Source: Stratiolaelaps scimitus (Eukaryota; Arthropoda; Arachnida; Mesostigmata; Laelapidae). From it: 64,000 nt of DNA. The notes beneath the pieces are model-generated. The model had not been told where the DNA came from. It was given only the letters and a program-made list of their open reading frames with translations, and did not search any database. The position numbers were made by a program, and so were the translations under genes. Positions 40,181 through 49,160 of the stretch are shown piece by piece; within the stretch, counting starts at the first letter, position 1; each line of letters starts with the position of its first letter. The stretch spans positions 29,691,501 to 29,755,500 of the forward strand of contig JABWDB010000001.1 in the NCBI GenBank assembly GCA_019614645.1. The letters are read 5' to 3'.

Positions 40181-40656
40181 TCTATAGTATTTATTAGAGC
40201 AAGGGTGTCCGTCTGTCCGACAATAACATCCGAATCCCATTGTAGCAGACGACGCGCATTCCTGCGTAGCAGACGACGGCGTCGGCAGGGAGCCGAAGGC
40301 TCCCGCCGACGCTCATACAACTGCGGGGAACGCCGTCGGACAGGAGCCGAAGGCTCCTGGCCGACGATCGTACAGCTGCGATTTCGCCAACATGTCAAAA
40401 GCAGTATATCGCGAGCGGGACTAGAGTTGGCCTTGCCCTACGGGCTGCGGCCAACTCTCCGACGACCGTACAGCTGCGATTTCGCCAACATGTCAAAAGT
40501 AGTATATCGCGAGCGGGACTAGAGTTGGCCTTGCCCTACGGGCTGCGGCCAACTCTCCGACGACCGTACAGCTGCGATTTCGCCAACATGTCAAAAGTAG
40601 TATATCGCGAGCGGGACTAGAGTTGGCCGCAGCCCGTAGGGCAAGGCCAACTCTAG
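40181..40656 (+). mobile_element. Helitron/Helentron-like element, copy B, directly abutting copy A
   Basis: Begins TCTATAGTATTTATTAG at the base after copy A's terminal CTAG, and shares GGTGTCCGTCTGTC and the palindromes with it. It ends with the same 12-base-arm hairpin at 40617-40656 and terminal CTAG, followed by T. Its right part is expanded by three 98-bp units. Head-to-tail abutment without any spacer is what rolling-circle read-through produces. Confidence 0.5.
40361..40654. repeat. Three 98-bp tandem units with invertible hairpin centre
   Basis: Units at 40361-40458, 40459-40556 and 40557-40654 are nearly identical, sharing ACAGCTGCGATTTCGCCAAC and TATATCGCGAGCGGGACTAG. Each ends in a hairpin with arms AGAGTTGGCC/GGCCAACTCT. 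The 16-base centre reads TTGCCCTACGGGCTGC in units 1 and 2 but its exact reverse complement, GCAGCCCGTAGGGCAA, in unit 3. Confidence 0.93.
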
Positions 40657-40780
40657 TTTGCTATTTACTAAGGCGTGTTGTGAGTCAGAGGGTGTGACCC
40701 ACACCTTGCTGTCCCCGTGATGGTCTACGCGGCAACGTCGGCAGAGTCTAAAGAAACAGCTGGGATACATCGACGGGATA

Positions 40781-41046
40781 CAACTGCGGGGAACGCCGTC
40801 GGACAGGAGCCGAAGGCTCCTGGCCGACGACCGTACAGCTGCGATTTCGCCAACATGTCAAAAGCAGTATATCGCGAGCGGGACTAGAGTTGGCCTTGCT
40901 CTACGGGCTGCGGCCAACTCTAGTTTTCTATTTACTAAGGCGTGTTGTGTGTCAGAGGGTGTGACCCACTCCTTGCTGTCCCCGTGATGGTCTACGCGGC
41001 AACGTCGGCAGAGTCTAAAGAAACAGCTGGGATACATCGACGGGAT
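40781..41046. repeat. Direct duplicate of the array end plus 124 bp of flank
   Basis: Matches 40317-40780 without two of the 98-bp units: CAACTGCGGGGAACGCCGTC, the GGAGCC palindrome, one hairpin unit (40884-40923, flip orientation), then the flank from CTATTTACTAAGGCGTGTTG to CATCGACGGGATA, also seen at 40657-40780. Only a handful of substitutions separate the copies, so the duplication is recent. Confidence 0.93.
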
Positions 41047-42067
41047 ATCGTTAATTGCAATCCTGCCGTTGTTGGCCTCAGAGCAGTATGGATTTCTCCT
41101 CTTGACGTATTCTCATTGTACTAGTGCCATAACAGGTATTATCACTGCCGAGAAGTGTCTTGCGATCGGATAAGGGCTGGAGGTAAACGACAAAACTCGA
41201 GGTGTAACCCTCGCAATTAACTGTGACTCTTGCTGTTGAATCAGCTACCTGTGCAAACACTGCAAAGCCATTCGGCGGCCTCCTGTGTTGGGATAAACCG
41301 TTTCAGGTAGAACGTGCCAATCGGATTATATATATATATATATATGTGTAATAGGTATCGTTATAATTATTGTATATTATCATCATAATTATTACATATT
41401 ATCCAAATGAGTGTCATTATAATTATTGTATTTACGATTGTGAAATCAAATCCGATTTATTTTCAGCTGGCTCTTGTTATTCTCTATGAGTTGTCCAAGA
41501 CTATATCGTAATCTTAGCACCACATATTCACTAATTCTTCTTGTCCCGAAGCCATCTTAATTCATATTAATCGCTTCATTCTCATTCAAGAATTGAGCCA
41601 GTTGGGTGTTTAATACTTTGTTGAATATTTAACTAAATTCGACGTAGAGACAGCTATTATATTGTATCCTTTTGATAGGCGTCTTGAGGTCAGGTTCCGC
41701 CTTGTAACCATCCTCTAAGTAGAATATGTATGAATTTATTTCAAACGTTTCAACGAGATGATTGTCGACACGTGTTCAAAACGTTGATCCAGCTCAAGTA
41801 AAAACATAAATTTCTCAATCTTTCTTTCGGCCAGATCTCGTCTAAACGCATTCATTTACCATTTATAACGTTCGCGGGAATTCTCCAACGTTTGTCGAAT
41901 CATGAACATGACAAAATAGTGGCAAGTCAGTTTCCGTTACTTGTTGGACTTTTGCCCCATCGGCGCAGGTAGCATTCACAGAGGCAAAACAAAGACGGTG
42001 GTTCAGGATCATCGGAAGAAGAGAGCTGAGAGTCAGCTTTGGAATAGCACACGTGTAGTTACAGTCC
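41047..42067. other. no recognisable gene
   Basis: AT-rich, with a short (TA)n at about 41328-41345 followed by ATAATTATTGTAT-type simple sequence. No coding similarity or RNA gene was seen. Confidence 0.4.
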
Positions 42068-42326
42068 CCTCGATGGTCTAGTGGTGAGCGTCTTGGAGTG
42101 CTAGACCGTAGGGGCACGTGTGTGTTGGGTTCTAATCCTGTTGTCAGACGCTTTAGAGAATCATTGACATTCTTTATCATCTTTCTTTATCTGAAGATTC
42201 TTGCCAGGTACGAGTAAGGAAGGGAATGAGCAAAGGTGGCCCCGACAGGTCCTCATAGTAATACCTAAAAGGTTAAGAGCTGAGGCCTGTCAGATAGGTA
42301 GAACAGCTGAGGGTCAGCTCGACAAA
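42068..42326 (+). mobile_element. SINE-A, full-length tRNA-derived retroposon
   Basis: The head carries RNA polymerase III promoter boxes: box A TGGTCTAGTGG at 42074-42084 and box B GGTTCTAATCC at 42128-42138, with tRNA-like spacing. The body includes GCAAAGGTGGCCCCGACAGG. The tail runs TCCTCATAGTAATACC, GGTTAAGAGCTGAGGCCTGTC, AGATAGG and AACAGCTGAGGGTCAGCTCG. The tail can fold, because GACAGGTCCTC pairs with GAGGCCTGTC. Its tail recurs at 13511, 22784, 45192, 53240 and 54064, always without the head. Mobilisation would depend on a LINE; which one is not shown. Confidence 0.8.
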
Positions 42327-44576
42327 CAATCATTTAAGTGTATACAGAGTGCTAGTATGCATGCTATTCGCTATGGATCGGCGTTCTTTCTGTTGCAAGT
42401 GTCAGCACAACCGGCGGCGTATCATCAACCACTTCTTTTTCAGCTAGCTCCGCAACTCAAAACAAAATCCGCCTAAACAGATTCAGAACAGAGGTTACGT
42501 GGCTTAGTTCAATGCTGACGCAGCGGTACGCTCTAACGGTGCCGCTTTCCCAACACGTGAATCGATGGAGAATAGAATCAACAACGAAATTTTCGGGTGA
42601 TCTCTGTCCAATGTTACCGTCTCCGTGACTGGCGCTCGATCGACTACGTCCTGTCGTAACCGTTGGGTGGGATTCTCTAGAACGTCATTCTTATTTAGTA
42701 ACGTAATCACAAATCGCTTGCAGGGTGTTGTTCAGCCGGTTTGACGGTAAACCGCGCGTTTGATACTGCACTAGATTGTTTCTCAATGTTGCGATAGCGA
42801 ATAATGCTGTACAACCGTCTTGTTGTATCACAGAGTGAGTTGTGCTGTATTTTTTACGCAATAGAAAACGAGTCTATACTCGATACAATTAGGCTAGCCT
42901 ATAAACGCTTATATATTCTGCAGCTAAGTATCGCATAACCTCTCTGACATAATGGCCAGAATATCGTAGAATCCCACCAAACGCTACAGGTATGAGCATT
43001 GCCTTCGTCTTTACTGTGAAGAATGATACTCGGCGCAGAGGTTGGCAGCTGGTATTCAGCTACCCATTCAAGCAATCTCAGGTTGAAATGAACGCATGCA
43101 AGCGAGGTATATCTGCGACAAATGATCATCTGTATTGCTTCGCATGATATCATCCACCTACGCAACTTACCATAAAAGTTCTTCACCTTTTGAACGTTGC
43201 CGCGCTTTCGCTCTTCTGGGGGGGGGGGCGAGCTGCGCGAGCGCAGACAACGGGCAGACTTCTCTTCGAGGCCGCAACGAACCTGGGGATCCGTGGAAAG
43301 GCGCGGCGCCACGCACGGCGAGGGGGTCTAGCGGACACCAGCGCCCACAGCCGCTCTGTCTCTGTAGCGGCGGGATCAACCGCTTGGGTGTGGTGGGGGG
43401 GCTTGTGGAATTGGTGGCCAGCGCGGCGCAGGGGTTGTCGTCCCTCTCTCATCAAGGCCCTTTCCCCACGGCCGACTGGATCAAACAAACATGGCTGCGC
43501 CCAGAGAACCCCCGCAGTGCTTCCAGCTGCCTCGTCCGCTGGCATACCACTGGCAGGCAGTGTGACAAACCACCGGAGGTGCCTGTAGGGTCTGTTTTTA
43601 CAGGGGGTGGTGGTTGTTGTTAGCACGCGACGTTCACGCGTGTGAACCCCGCTCCGGGGAAGTCGGGCGAATCACCTCTCTCAGGCATTTTTTCCCCCTG
43701 TCCCGATCTCTGGCGACGCGCGCGCGCGCGCGCGACACTCGAACGATCTCACGCATTGTCGTCGATAGCACCTCGCAACGGGAACCGCGAACGAGAGCGT
43801 GGTGGGTGCGCGCAAAGTGTAGACCGCGCACCCATGGTTTGTGTAGCCTGGACACATCATCACGATGTGAAAATCTGCTCGTTGGCGTTCCAGCGCGACG
43901 GCAGAGGTGCGTGCCAGCTGACCGGGTCCGAACCGTGGCCCTGTCGCTGTGCCTGGAATGAGAACGTCTGAGACTGTCGCTGGTGGTGTTGTTATTGTCG
44001 TTGCAGTGTTCGATTTTATATAGTGTGCATTATATTCGTTCATGTGTCGATCTGTCTAGGTTCTCGTCCTGCTCATCGAGGCTGCTGCTGCTGCTGCGTC
44101 TGGAAGCTGCTGGGCTAAACGGCTTAATCTGTGGCTACCATCGTGGACGAGACGTGACAGATCGTCTCGCGATTTGTGTTTGGTCGATAGTGCTCGTGTT
44201 TGTCTACCTGTGGTGTGAAAGGGAGAGCGAGAGAAAACATTTGCATCCGTAGCTACAACACTTGTTACAGCAGCAGCGGCGACGACAGCAACAACGTGCG
44301 CGATAACGTCGTGAGAAGCGAGGCGACTTTCGAGTGATTGATATCATTTCGTGAAGTGTCGCGTCCGTGAGTGATTCGATACCAACCAACATCGCCGCCG
44401 GGATTGACAATGACACTGAGTGACTGTTGTGCTGTAGTTGTGCCGCCGAGCCAAGTGGGGGCCGCTGTCACGGCGGCCTCTTGAGGCGTCTCACGCCGAA
44501 ATCGTGAGTCGAAGCGAATATCCTGCGTGGCCCAGGCCGGAGACTGCCTGGTATACGCTAGCAGTCGCCAGCGATC
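42327..44576. other. GC-rich block and probable 5' UTR
   Basis: 42.3-43.1 kb shows nothing. From about 43180 the DNA turns GC-rich and CpG-rich, with (CG)n at about 43717-43735 and CTG/CAG triplets near 44082 and 44270. Long overlapping frames here on both strands are typical of GC-rich DNA and none is recognisable. The block from about 43980 probably includes the promoter and 5' UTR of the exon at 44577. Confidence 0.4.
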
Positions 44577-44899
44577 ATGCTGCTGCCAGGCAGGGGTGGA
44601 CGCCTGATTCGGCGCCAGGTTCGCCAGGCCATGCGGCGAGCGCGACAGACGTCGGAGAGGAACTCACGCTCCGTCTATTTTCTCGGGGTGTTCTTCGTGC
44701 TGGTTGTGTTTATGCTGCTAGCCGAAGTCGTCTACGTCGATCCGTATTCGACCGTCACCACGTATGGAAGTCAACAGCCAAAGGACTCATCGTGGCTATA
44801 CAACATCGTGCCAAGCTTAGGCAATAATTTCGAGCGAGTTGAAGAGGTCCATCTAGAGATGGATGAGGGGAACACTCACACTCTCGACAAGCTTTATAC
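44577..44899 (+). CDS. Probable first coding exon, unidentified single-pass membrane protein
   Basis: The frame from the ATG at 44577 gives a very basic N-terminus (about 32 residues with Arg-rich RRQVRQAMRRARQ), a hydrophobic segment SVYFLGVFFVLVVFMLLAEVV at about 33-53, then an acidic luminal-type stretch (VDPYSTVTTYGSQQ, NNFERVEEVHLEMDEG). This is the topology of a type II membrane protein such as a Golgi glycosyltransferase or sulfotransferase, but I do not recognise the family. A donor (TATAC|GTATGT) at 44900 ends the exon in phase 2; the frame runs only nine codons beyond it. The following exons were not found in this window, so the gene would have a long first intron. The GC/CpG-rich leader supports a real transcription start upstream. 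Confidence 0.5.
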
Positions 44900-45191
44900 G
44901 TATGTATACACCAATTTTTGCAGATAGTCCACATAGTAGATCTCATCTGACTACCAGCGTCAATGCGGTGTTGGCATTCATTAGCATGCCAACACCCCCC
45001 CCCTTAAAAAAAACCAGCGTCAATTCAGCTCCATTGTATATGGACACTGTTCGCAGTTCGTCCGCAAAGTCGTCGTACTGGTGTTTTGCTCCTGGATAGT
45101 GGTTTACGTTGGCTGTTCGCGTTTGTTTGTTTCGTTCCTGTGTGTATGTATTTTGGTGTATGTGTACTTCACAGTGACTAACTATTATTAG

Positions 45192-45296
45192 ACAGCTGTT
45201 CCCCTATGTGACAGGTCCTCATAGTAATACCTAAACGGTTAAGAGCCGAGGCCTGTCAGATAGGGGAACAGCTGAGGGTCAGCTCGGAGAAACAGT
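45192..45296 (+). repeat. 105-bp SINE-A fragment with 13-bp target-site duplication
   Basis: Flanked by TAACTATTATTAG at 45179-45191 and 45297-45309. It contains the SINE-A tail, but its first 20 or so bases (ACAGCTGTTCCCCTATGTGA) are not the usual SINE sequence. They are the reverse complement of the element's own TAGGGGAACAGCT region, so 45194-45220 pairs with 45248-45273 as a strong snap-back. Confidence 0.88.
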
Positions 45297-45309
45297 TAAC
45301 TATTATTAG

Positions 45310-46400
45310 GAAACCGTGAAACAATCAATAGCAGACAGAGAAACAAATAGACAGTATTGCAGTAAATTCATCTTTAATTATATTAAAGCATTGATTTCCT
45401 TGCTGTAATTTGCGAGATAACAACCAGCTGTACGTCTGTGTAAAGTGAGTATTGCAAATTTGATGCTCAGTCTAGGCTATTTCAATTTATTTTGATTGTG
45501 TCACGACCTGAATGTAAGCTATCCCGGTAGTGATAAACGGAAATCCGTTGGGAAAACAATATCAAAGATATATTCTTACATGAACGTCATTGAATAAATT
45601 AGGCAGTAATTAGTAATTAATCAGCGAGAAGTAATCTTGCTTAATCTTGTTTCAACATGTCCGTAAGATCCGCATTTGCGCGTCAGTCTCAGTTAGCCTT
45701 TTTGCAACAAGATAGCTCAATCTCGCTGGATTTGACCACCTCGAACGTAGTGAATACTTATTTAGGCGTAAACGGTCAATCAACCCAACAGCGTATGGTG
45801 AATCTGTTGTCATCACACGCACATACATGTATGTACCATGTACCCATATGAAATCATATCGCAGAAATAATAGTCGCATTTGAAATTCGACGATTCATAT
45901 TCCCTTAGTACTAACATCCGTGAGAGCTATTGCGAGTTTTTACAATAGCGACAAACAGGTATTTTAATGTTTGCGTTGCAAAAGTTGTCTACACACTCCA
46001 TTTATCTTGTGTGTAATTTATCGTAACAATTGTTCGTTGTTCAGGAGATTCGGAAATGTCACAGATCCGTGCATGTGTCGATGTAATGTGCTTATCCCAT
46101 CGCACTTTGTAGGATAATACAGCCACTGCGGAATAGTAAAAGTCACAACAAATGCCCATAGAGGGCCCTTGGGGAGCCACGGTCAGAGTCTAAAGTACTC
46201 GCAGCTATATACGACGTTTCGAATCTCTCGACGCCAGCTGTGATGAATCATTCGAATACTTTGGACGAGCTTGTACACAGTCGTCCATGTGAAACCCAAG
46301 GACGTCGGCTAGGGAACTTTGCGCAACAAGTTTCGAGTTTTCAAGTTTCAAAAATCAGGTTTATTTTCGGAACTGCAATATAATACGCTTTAGTTCTCGA
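45310..46400. other. no recognisable gene
   Basis: AT-rich; open frames are short and unrecognised, and no RNA gene or repeat copy was seen. Confidence 0.4.
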
Positions 46401-49160
46401 TAAAATAAAAATAAATAAAAGAGATAAAAATAAAATAAAAGGGGGGTGTTTTTTGCACCTCAGCTCACACTGACACCAAAAGCATCACATATAAATGCAC
46501 GATATTCAAAATGAAATTACACAGCCGATGATATCGCAATGTACACAATATAATATATACAATATAATATTATTTACACATTACAGTGTCAATGATACGT
46601 GTAGCCCTTATCACAATTATTTCACAGTGTTCATTAAAAATCCTTTTGCCGCCTCTGCAAACTTTTTTGCTGACTTAAGTGAACGAATCTCATGAGGAAG
46701 CGATGTCCAGACCATTGGCAGCTGGCAAGCGAGGGCATGTCGGCTAGATTCTCTCCTGACGAACGGTATCACAAACTCAGTTGGTCGGCGGGCTGTTCGT
46801 CTCATTACAGCCACTAACGGAAAGGCGATATCAGCAGGGATAATACCTTTAGATATTTTAAAAGCTATGAGAGCGACATGGAGTGCATACAAAACCCTCA
46901 GCTTAGGTAGCGAGTATTTTCCCATGATGTTGCTGACGGAGTCTGAGCGGCGCTTATTAAAGATTACACGGATAGCGTCATTCTGGACTATCTCTCCCCT
47001 CTTCAATATACCTTTGTAGCCACCCCCCCAGACCGCAAGGCCGTAACATAAAAGCGGCATGAGCAGAGCGTTGTATAGCCTCAGCAAGCCCTCAGTCGGG
47101 ATGCCGAGTTCCTTAAGGCGACGAAGCATGGCAATAACTGCGTAGCACTTTGGTAGGAATGACTGGAGATGTTTATGCCACTTAAGAGTATCGTGTAAGG
47201 TTATGCCAAGACACCTCACTGATTCAGACCACGGGAGCAGCTCTCCACAAAGATGCACCGGCACCATCTGCACAGACCTTTGCGGCAGACGGAATAATGA
47301 GATGTTAGTCTTCTTGGCGTTAATCACCAAACCGAAGTCTTCAAAAGTCCCTACGATGTCCTCAACCCTCTTGAGGGCCACTTCTATATCACTTTGGACT
47401 GAGGTCGAGCGGATGCGGAACAAGAGAGACGTGTCGTCTGCGTAAGCAATAGCCTTCCCACATCCAATAGCTGATATTTTAAGCAGAACAAAGTTGAATA
47501 GGATGATGAACATAAACGGACCCAAGATAGAGCCCTGCGGAGTACCAATGTCCATCGTATACCAATCTGATTCGACGCCATCTACCTTCACCGCCTGTCT
47601 TCGTGCACTGAGGTACGACTTGAACCACTCAACAACCTGCGTGCCGCAGCTAAGGCACTCCAGAGCCTGTAGGAAGTACGACTGCCGCAGGCAGTTGAAG
47701 GCTGCGGAGATGTCTAGGAAAACTCCGAGGCATAGTAGATTGTTTTCGACCGAGTCCGAAATCTCTTGCCACATGTGGGCTAGAGCTAGCTCTGTCGAGC
47801 AAGCCCTTCGAAAACCAAATTGAGTGGGCGAAAGGAAGTTGAGTCCGCGGAGGTGCCTTATCAGTTTACCCATTACAATTTTCTCAAGAACCTTAGAAAA
47901 ATAATCGATAAGAGATATAGGCCGGTAATTGGCCGCATCTTGCGGATCACCCTTGTTTTTGAAGAGAGGGATGACCGTGGCGTCTTTTAGCCTGACCGGA
48001 AAGCGACCACTTCTTAATGACAGATTAATTATATGCGCAAGGGGGCCTGCAAGAGACGCAGAGGCCAACTTCACGAGCATGCTGGGCACACCCACAGCTC
48101 CACAACTCCAGTTGGCCTTAGTGGAATCAAGGGTTTCCTTGACCATCCCCGTGTTAGTATCAGAAAACTCCAACAAGGGACCGTGAGCTGACCAAATAGA
48201 GCTTAGCACCGGCCTTATATCATCCTCAACCGGGAGAGCCGCCACTGTCCGAGAACCCACCTGCGCAAAGTGTCGGTTTAATTCGTTGGCAATGATTTGT
48301 GGTTCGTCCACTGTCTTTCCCCCCACTACAATGCTTCCAGGTAGCGTAGCCCTCTGCCTACCCTTACCACAGGATGCCTTTAGGAAATCCCACAAACGTT
48401 TCGAGTTCCCTTTAAGGATATCGAACTGTCGTTTATAAAATGCAGTTCTGGCTGCTTGTACCTGGAGCCGGTACTTGCGAAGGCTAACATAAAACGCATC
48501 TTTAGATTCTCTCGAGCCTACCTTTCTAAACCATTTATGAAGTTTATTGACCGAATGTCTCATCCTCCTGAGCCTAGTATTAAACCGGAATCCATTCCGC
48601 CGCGGCTGCACTTTCGACTCGGTTTTAGTGAAGCATCTTATGTACTCCTGCTCTAACGTCGAGCTAAATGCCGCAAACGCCTCATCGACGTCAACCGTAT
48701 CGTATACACTCAGCCAGCTGAGCCTGCCAGTGCTCTTCACAAAACCCCTGATACTATCACTGTCATGCCTTCTGACTGATATAGGCAAGCAGGGAGGAGC
48801 ATTCCTAAAACCAACGCAAGCCCTACCCGTTAAAGTGACCGCCACAGGAAAATGGTCAGAGAAGATAAGCGTACACCACACGGCCGACGAAATCTCCACA
48901 AAATCCTCGCAGTTCCTTATCGCGACGTGGTCAATACAAGTGCCAGATGCAGGACGGGTTACCTTGTCTATCAAAAAATGGCAGTTCCTTGACAAAAAGA
49001 AGGCCAAATAATCCTCGCAAAATGACTTCGCCAGCAGATTAACGTTAGAATCGCCCGTAATAACGCTGTTGATGACATTCGGGGGATGTCCATCTTGTCC
49101 CGAAGTGATCTGACGACAACGAAAACAACAATATCTTACGTTTCGTACGGAGGATTGCAC
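46401..49160 (-). mobile_element. Non-LTR retrotransposon, 5'-truncated, coding-intact
   Basis: Minus-strand LINE comprising the 847-codon ORF, about 175 bases of 3' UTR and a simple A/T tail. The tail at 46401-46440 reads TAAAATAAAAATAAA-type on the plus strand, that is (TTTTA)n on the element strand, as in LINEs that end in microsatellites rather than poly(A). Upstream of 49160 the expected first half of the endonuclease is not seen, so the copy is 5'-truncated. Motif pattern fits the Jockey/CR1/L2 group; no RNase H domain follows the RT. Confidence 0.85.
46617..49160 (-). CDS. LINE ORF2: partial AP-endonuclease plus reverse transcriptase
   Basis: 847 residues without a stop. Residues 36-39 GDSN, 73-77 TCIDH and 100-102 SDH are the C-terminal catalytic motifs of an apurinic-like (EEP) endonuclease; the N-terminal Asn/Glu motifs are missing. 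RT motifs follow: VIPLFKNKGDPQDAANYRPISL (fingers), GVFLDISAAFNCL with motif-A Asp about 483, GTPQGSILGP at about 539, and the YADD box at 573-576 intact, then a thumb region with CLGITLHDTLKWHKHL. The C-terminal 200 residues (YGLAVWGGGYKGIL onward) are the usual LINE tail. Family function is target-primed reverse transcription. The start is simply the first ATG of the open frame and is probably not the native one. An intact 2.5-kb frame points to recent insertion. Confidence 0.92.
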   Translation of the reverse strand: MQSSVRNVRYCCFRCRQITSGQDGHPPNVINSVITGDSNVNLLAKSFCEDYLAFFLSRNCHFLIDKVTRPASGTCIDHVAIRNCEDFVEISSAVWCTLIFSDHFPVAVTLTGRACVGFRNAPPCLPISVRRHDSDSIRGFVKSTGRLSWLSVYDTVDVDEAFAAFSSTLEQEYIRCFTKTESKVQPRRNGFRFNTRLRRMRHSVNKLHKWFRKVGSRESKDAFYVSLRKYRLQVQAARTAFYKRQFDILKGNSKRLWDFLKASCGKGRQRATLPGSIVVGGKTVDEPQIIANELNRHFAQVGSRTVAALPVEDDIRPVLSSIWSAHGPLLEFSDTNTGMVKETLDSTKANWSCGAVGVPSMLVKLASASLAGPLAHIINLSLRSGRFPVRLKDATVIPLFKNKGDPQDAANYRPISLIDYFSKVLEKIVMGKLIRHLRGLNFLSPTQFGFRRACSTELALAHMWQEISDSVENNLLCLGVFLDISAAFNCLRQSYFLQALECLSCGTQVVEWFKSYLSARRQAVKVDGVESDWYTMDIGTPQGSILGPFMFIILFNFVLLKISAIGCGKAIAYADDTSLLFRIRSTSVQSDIEVALKRVEDIVGTFEDFGLVINAKKTNISLFRLPQRSVQMVPVHLCGELLPWSESVRCLGITLHDTLKWHKHLQSFLPKCYAVIAMLRRLKELGIPTEGLLRLYNALLMPLLCYGLAVWGGGYKGILKRGEIVQNDAIRVIFNKRRSDSVSNIMGKYSLPKLRVLYALHVALIAFKISKGIIPADIAFPLVAVMRRTARRPTEFVIPFVRRESSRHALACQLPMVWTSLPHEIRSLKSAKKFAEAAKGFLMNTVK

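Noticed and set aside
40139..40923. CRISPR array
   Set aside because: Regularly repeated palindromes resemble one at first glance, but units are contiguous with no unique spacers and the genome is eukaryotic.
42071..42138. tRNA gene on the plus strand
   Set aside because: Box A and box B are present but the acceptor stem does not pair, and the sequence continues into the SINE-A body and tail, so it is a SINE head.
43183..43626. Long open frames on both strands of the GC-rich block
   Set aside because: Frames overlap on both strands, are rich in Arg/Pro/Ala and have no recognisable motif, as expected for GC-rich non-coding DNA with few stop codons.
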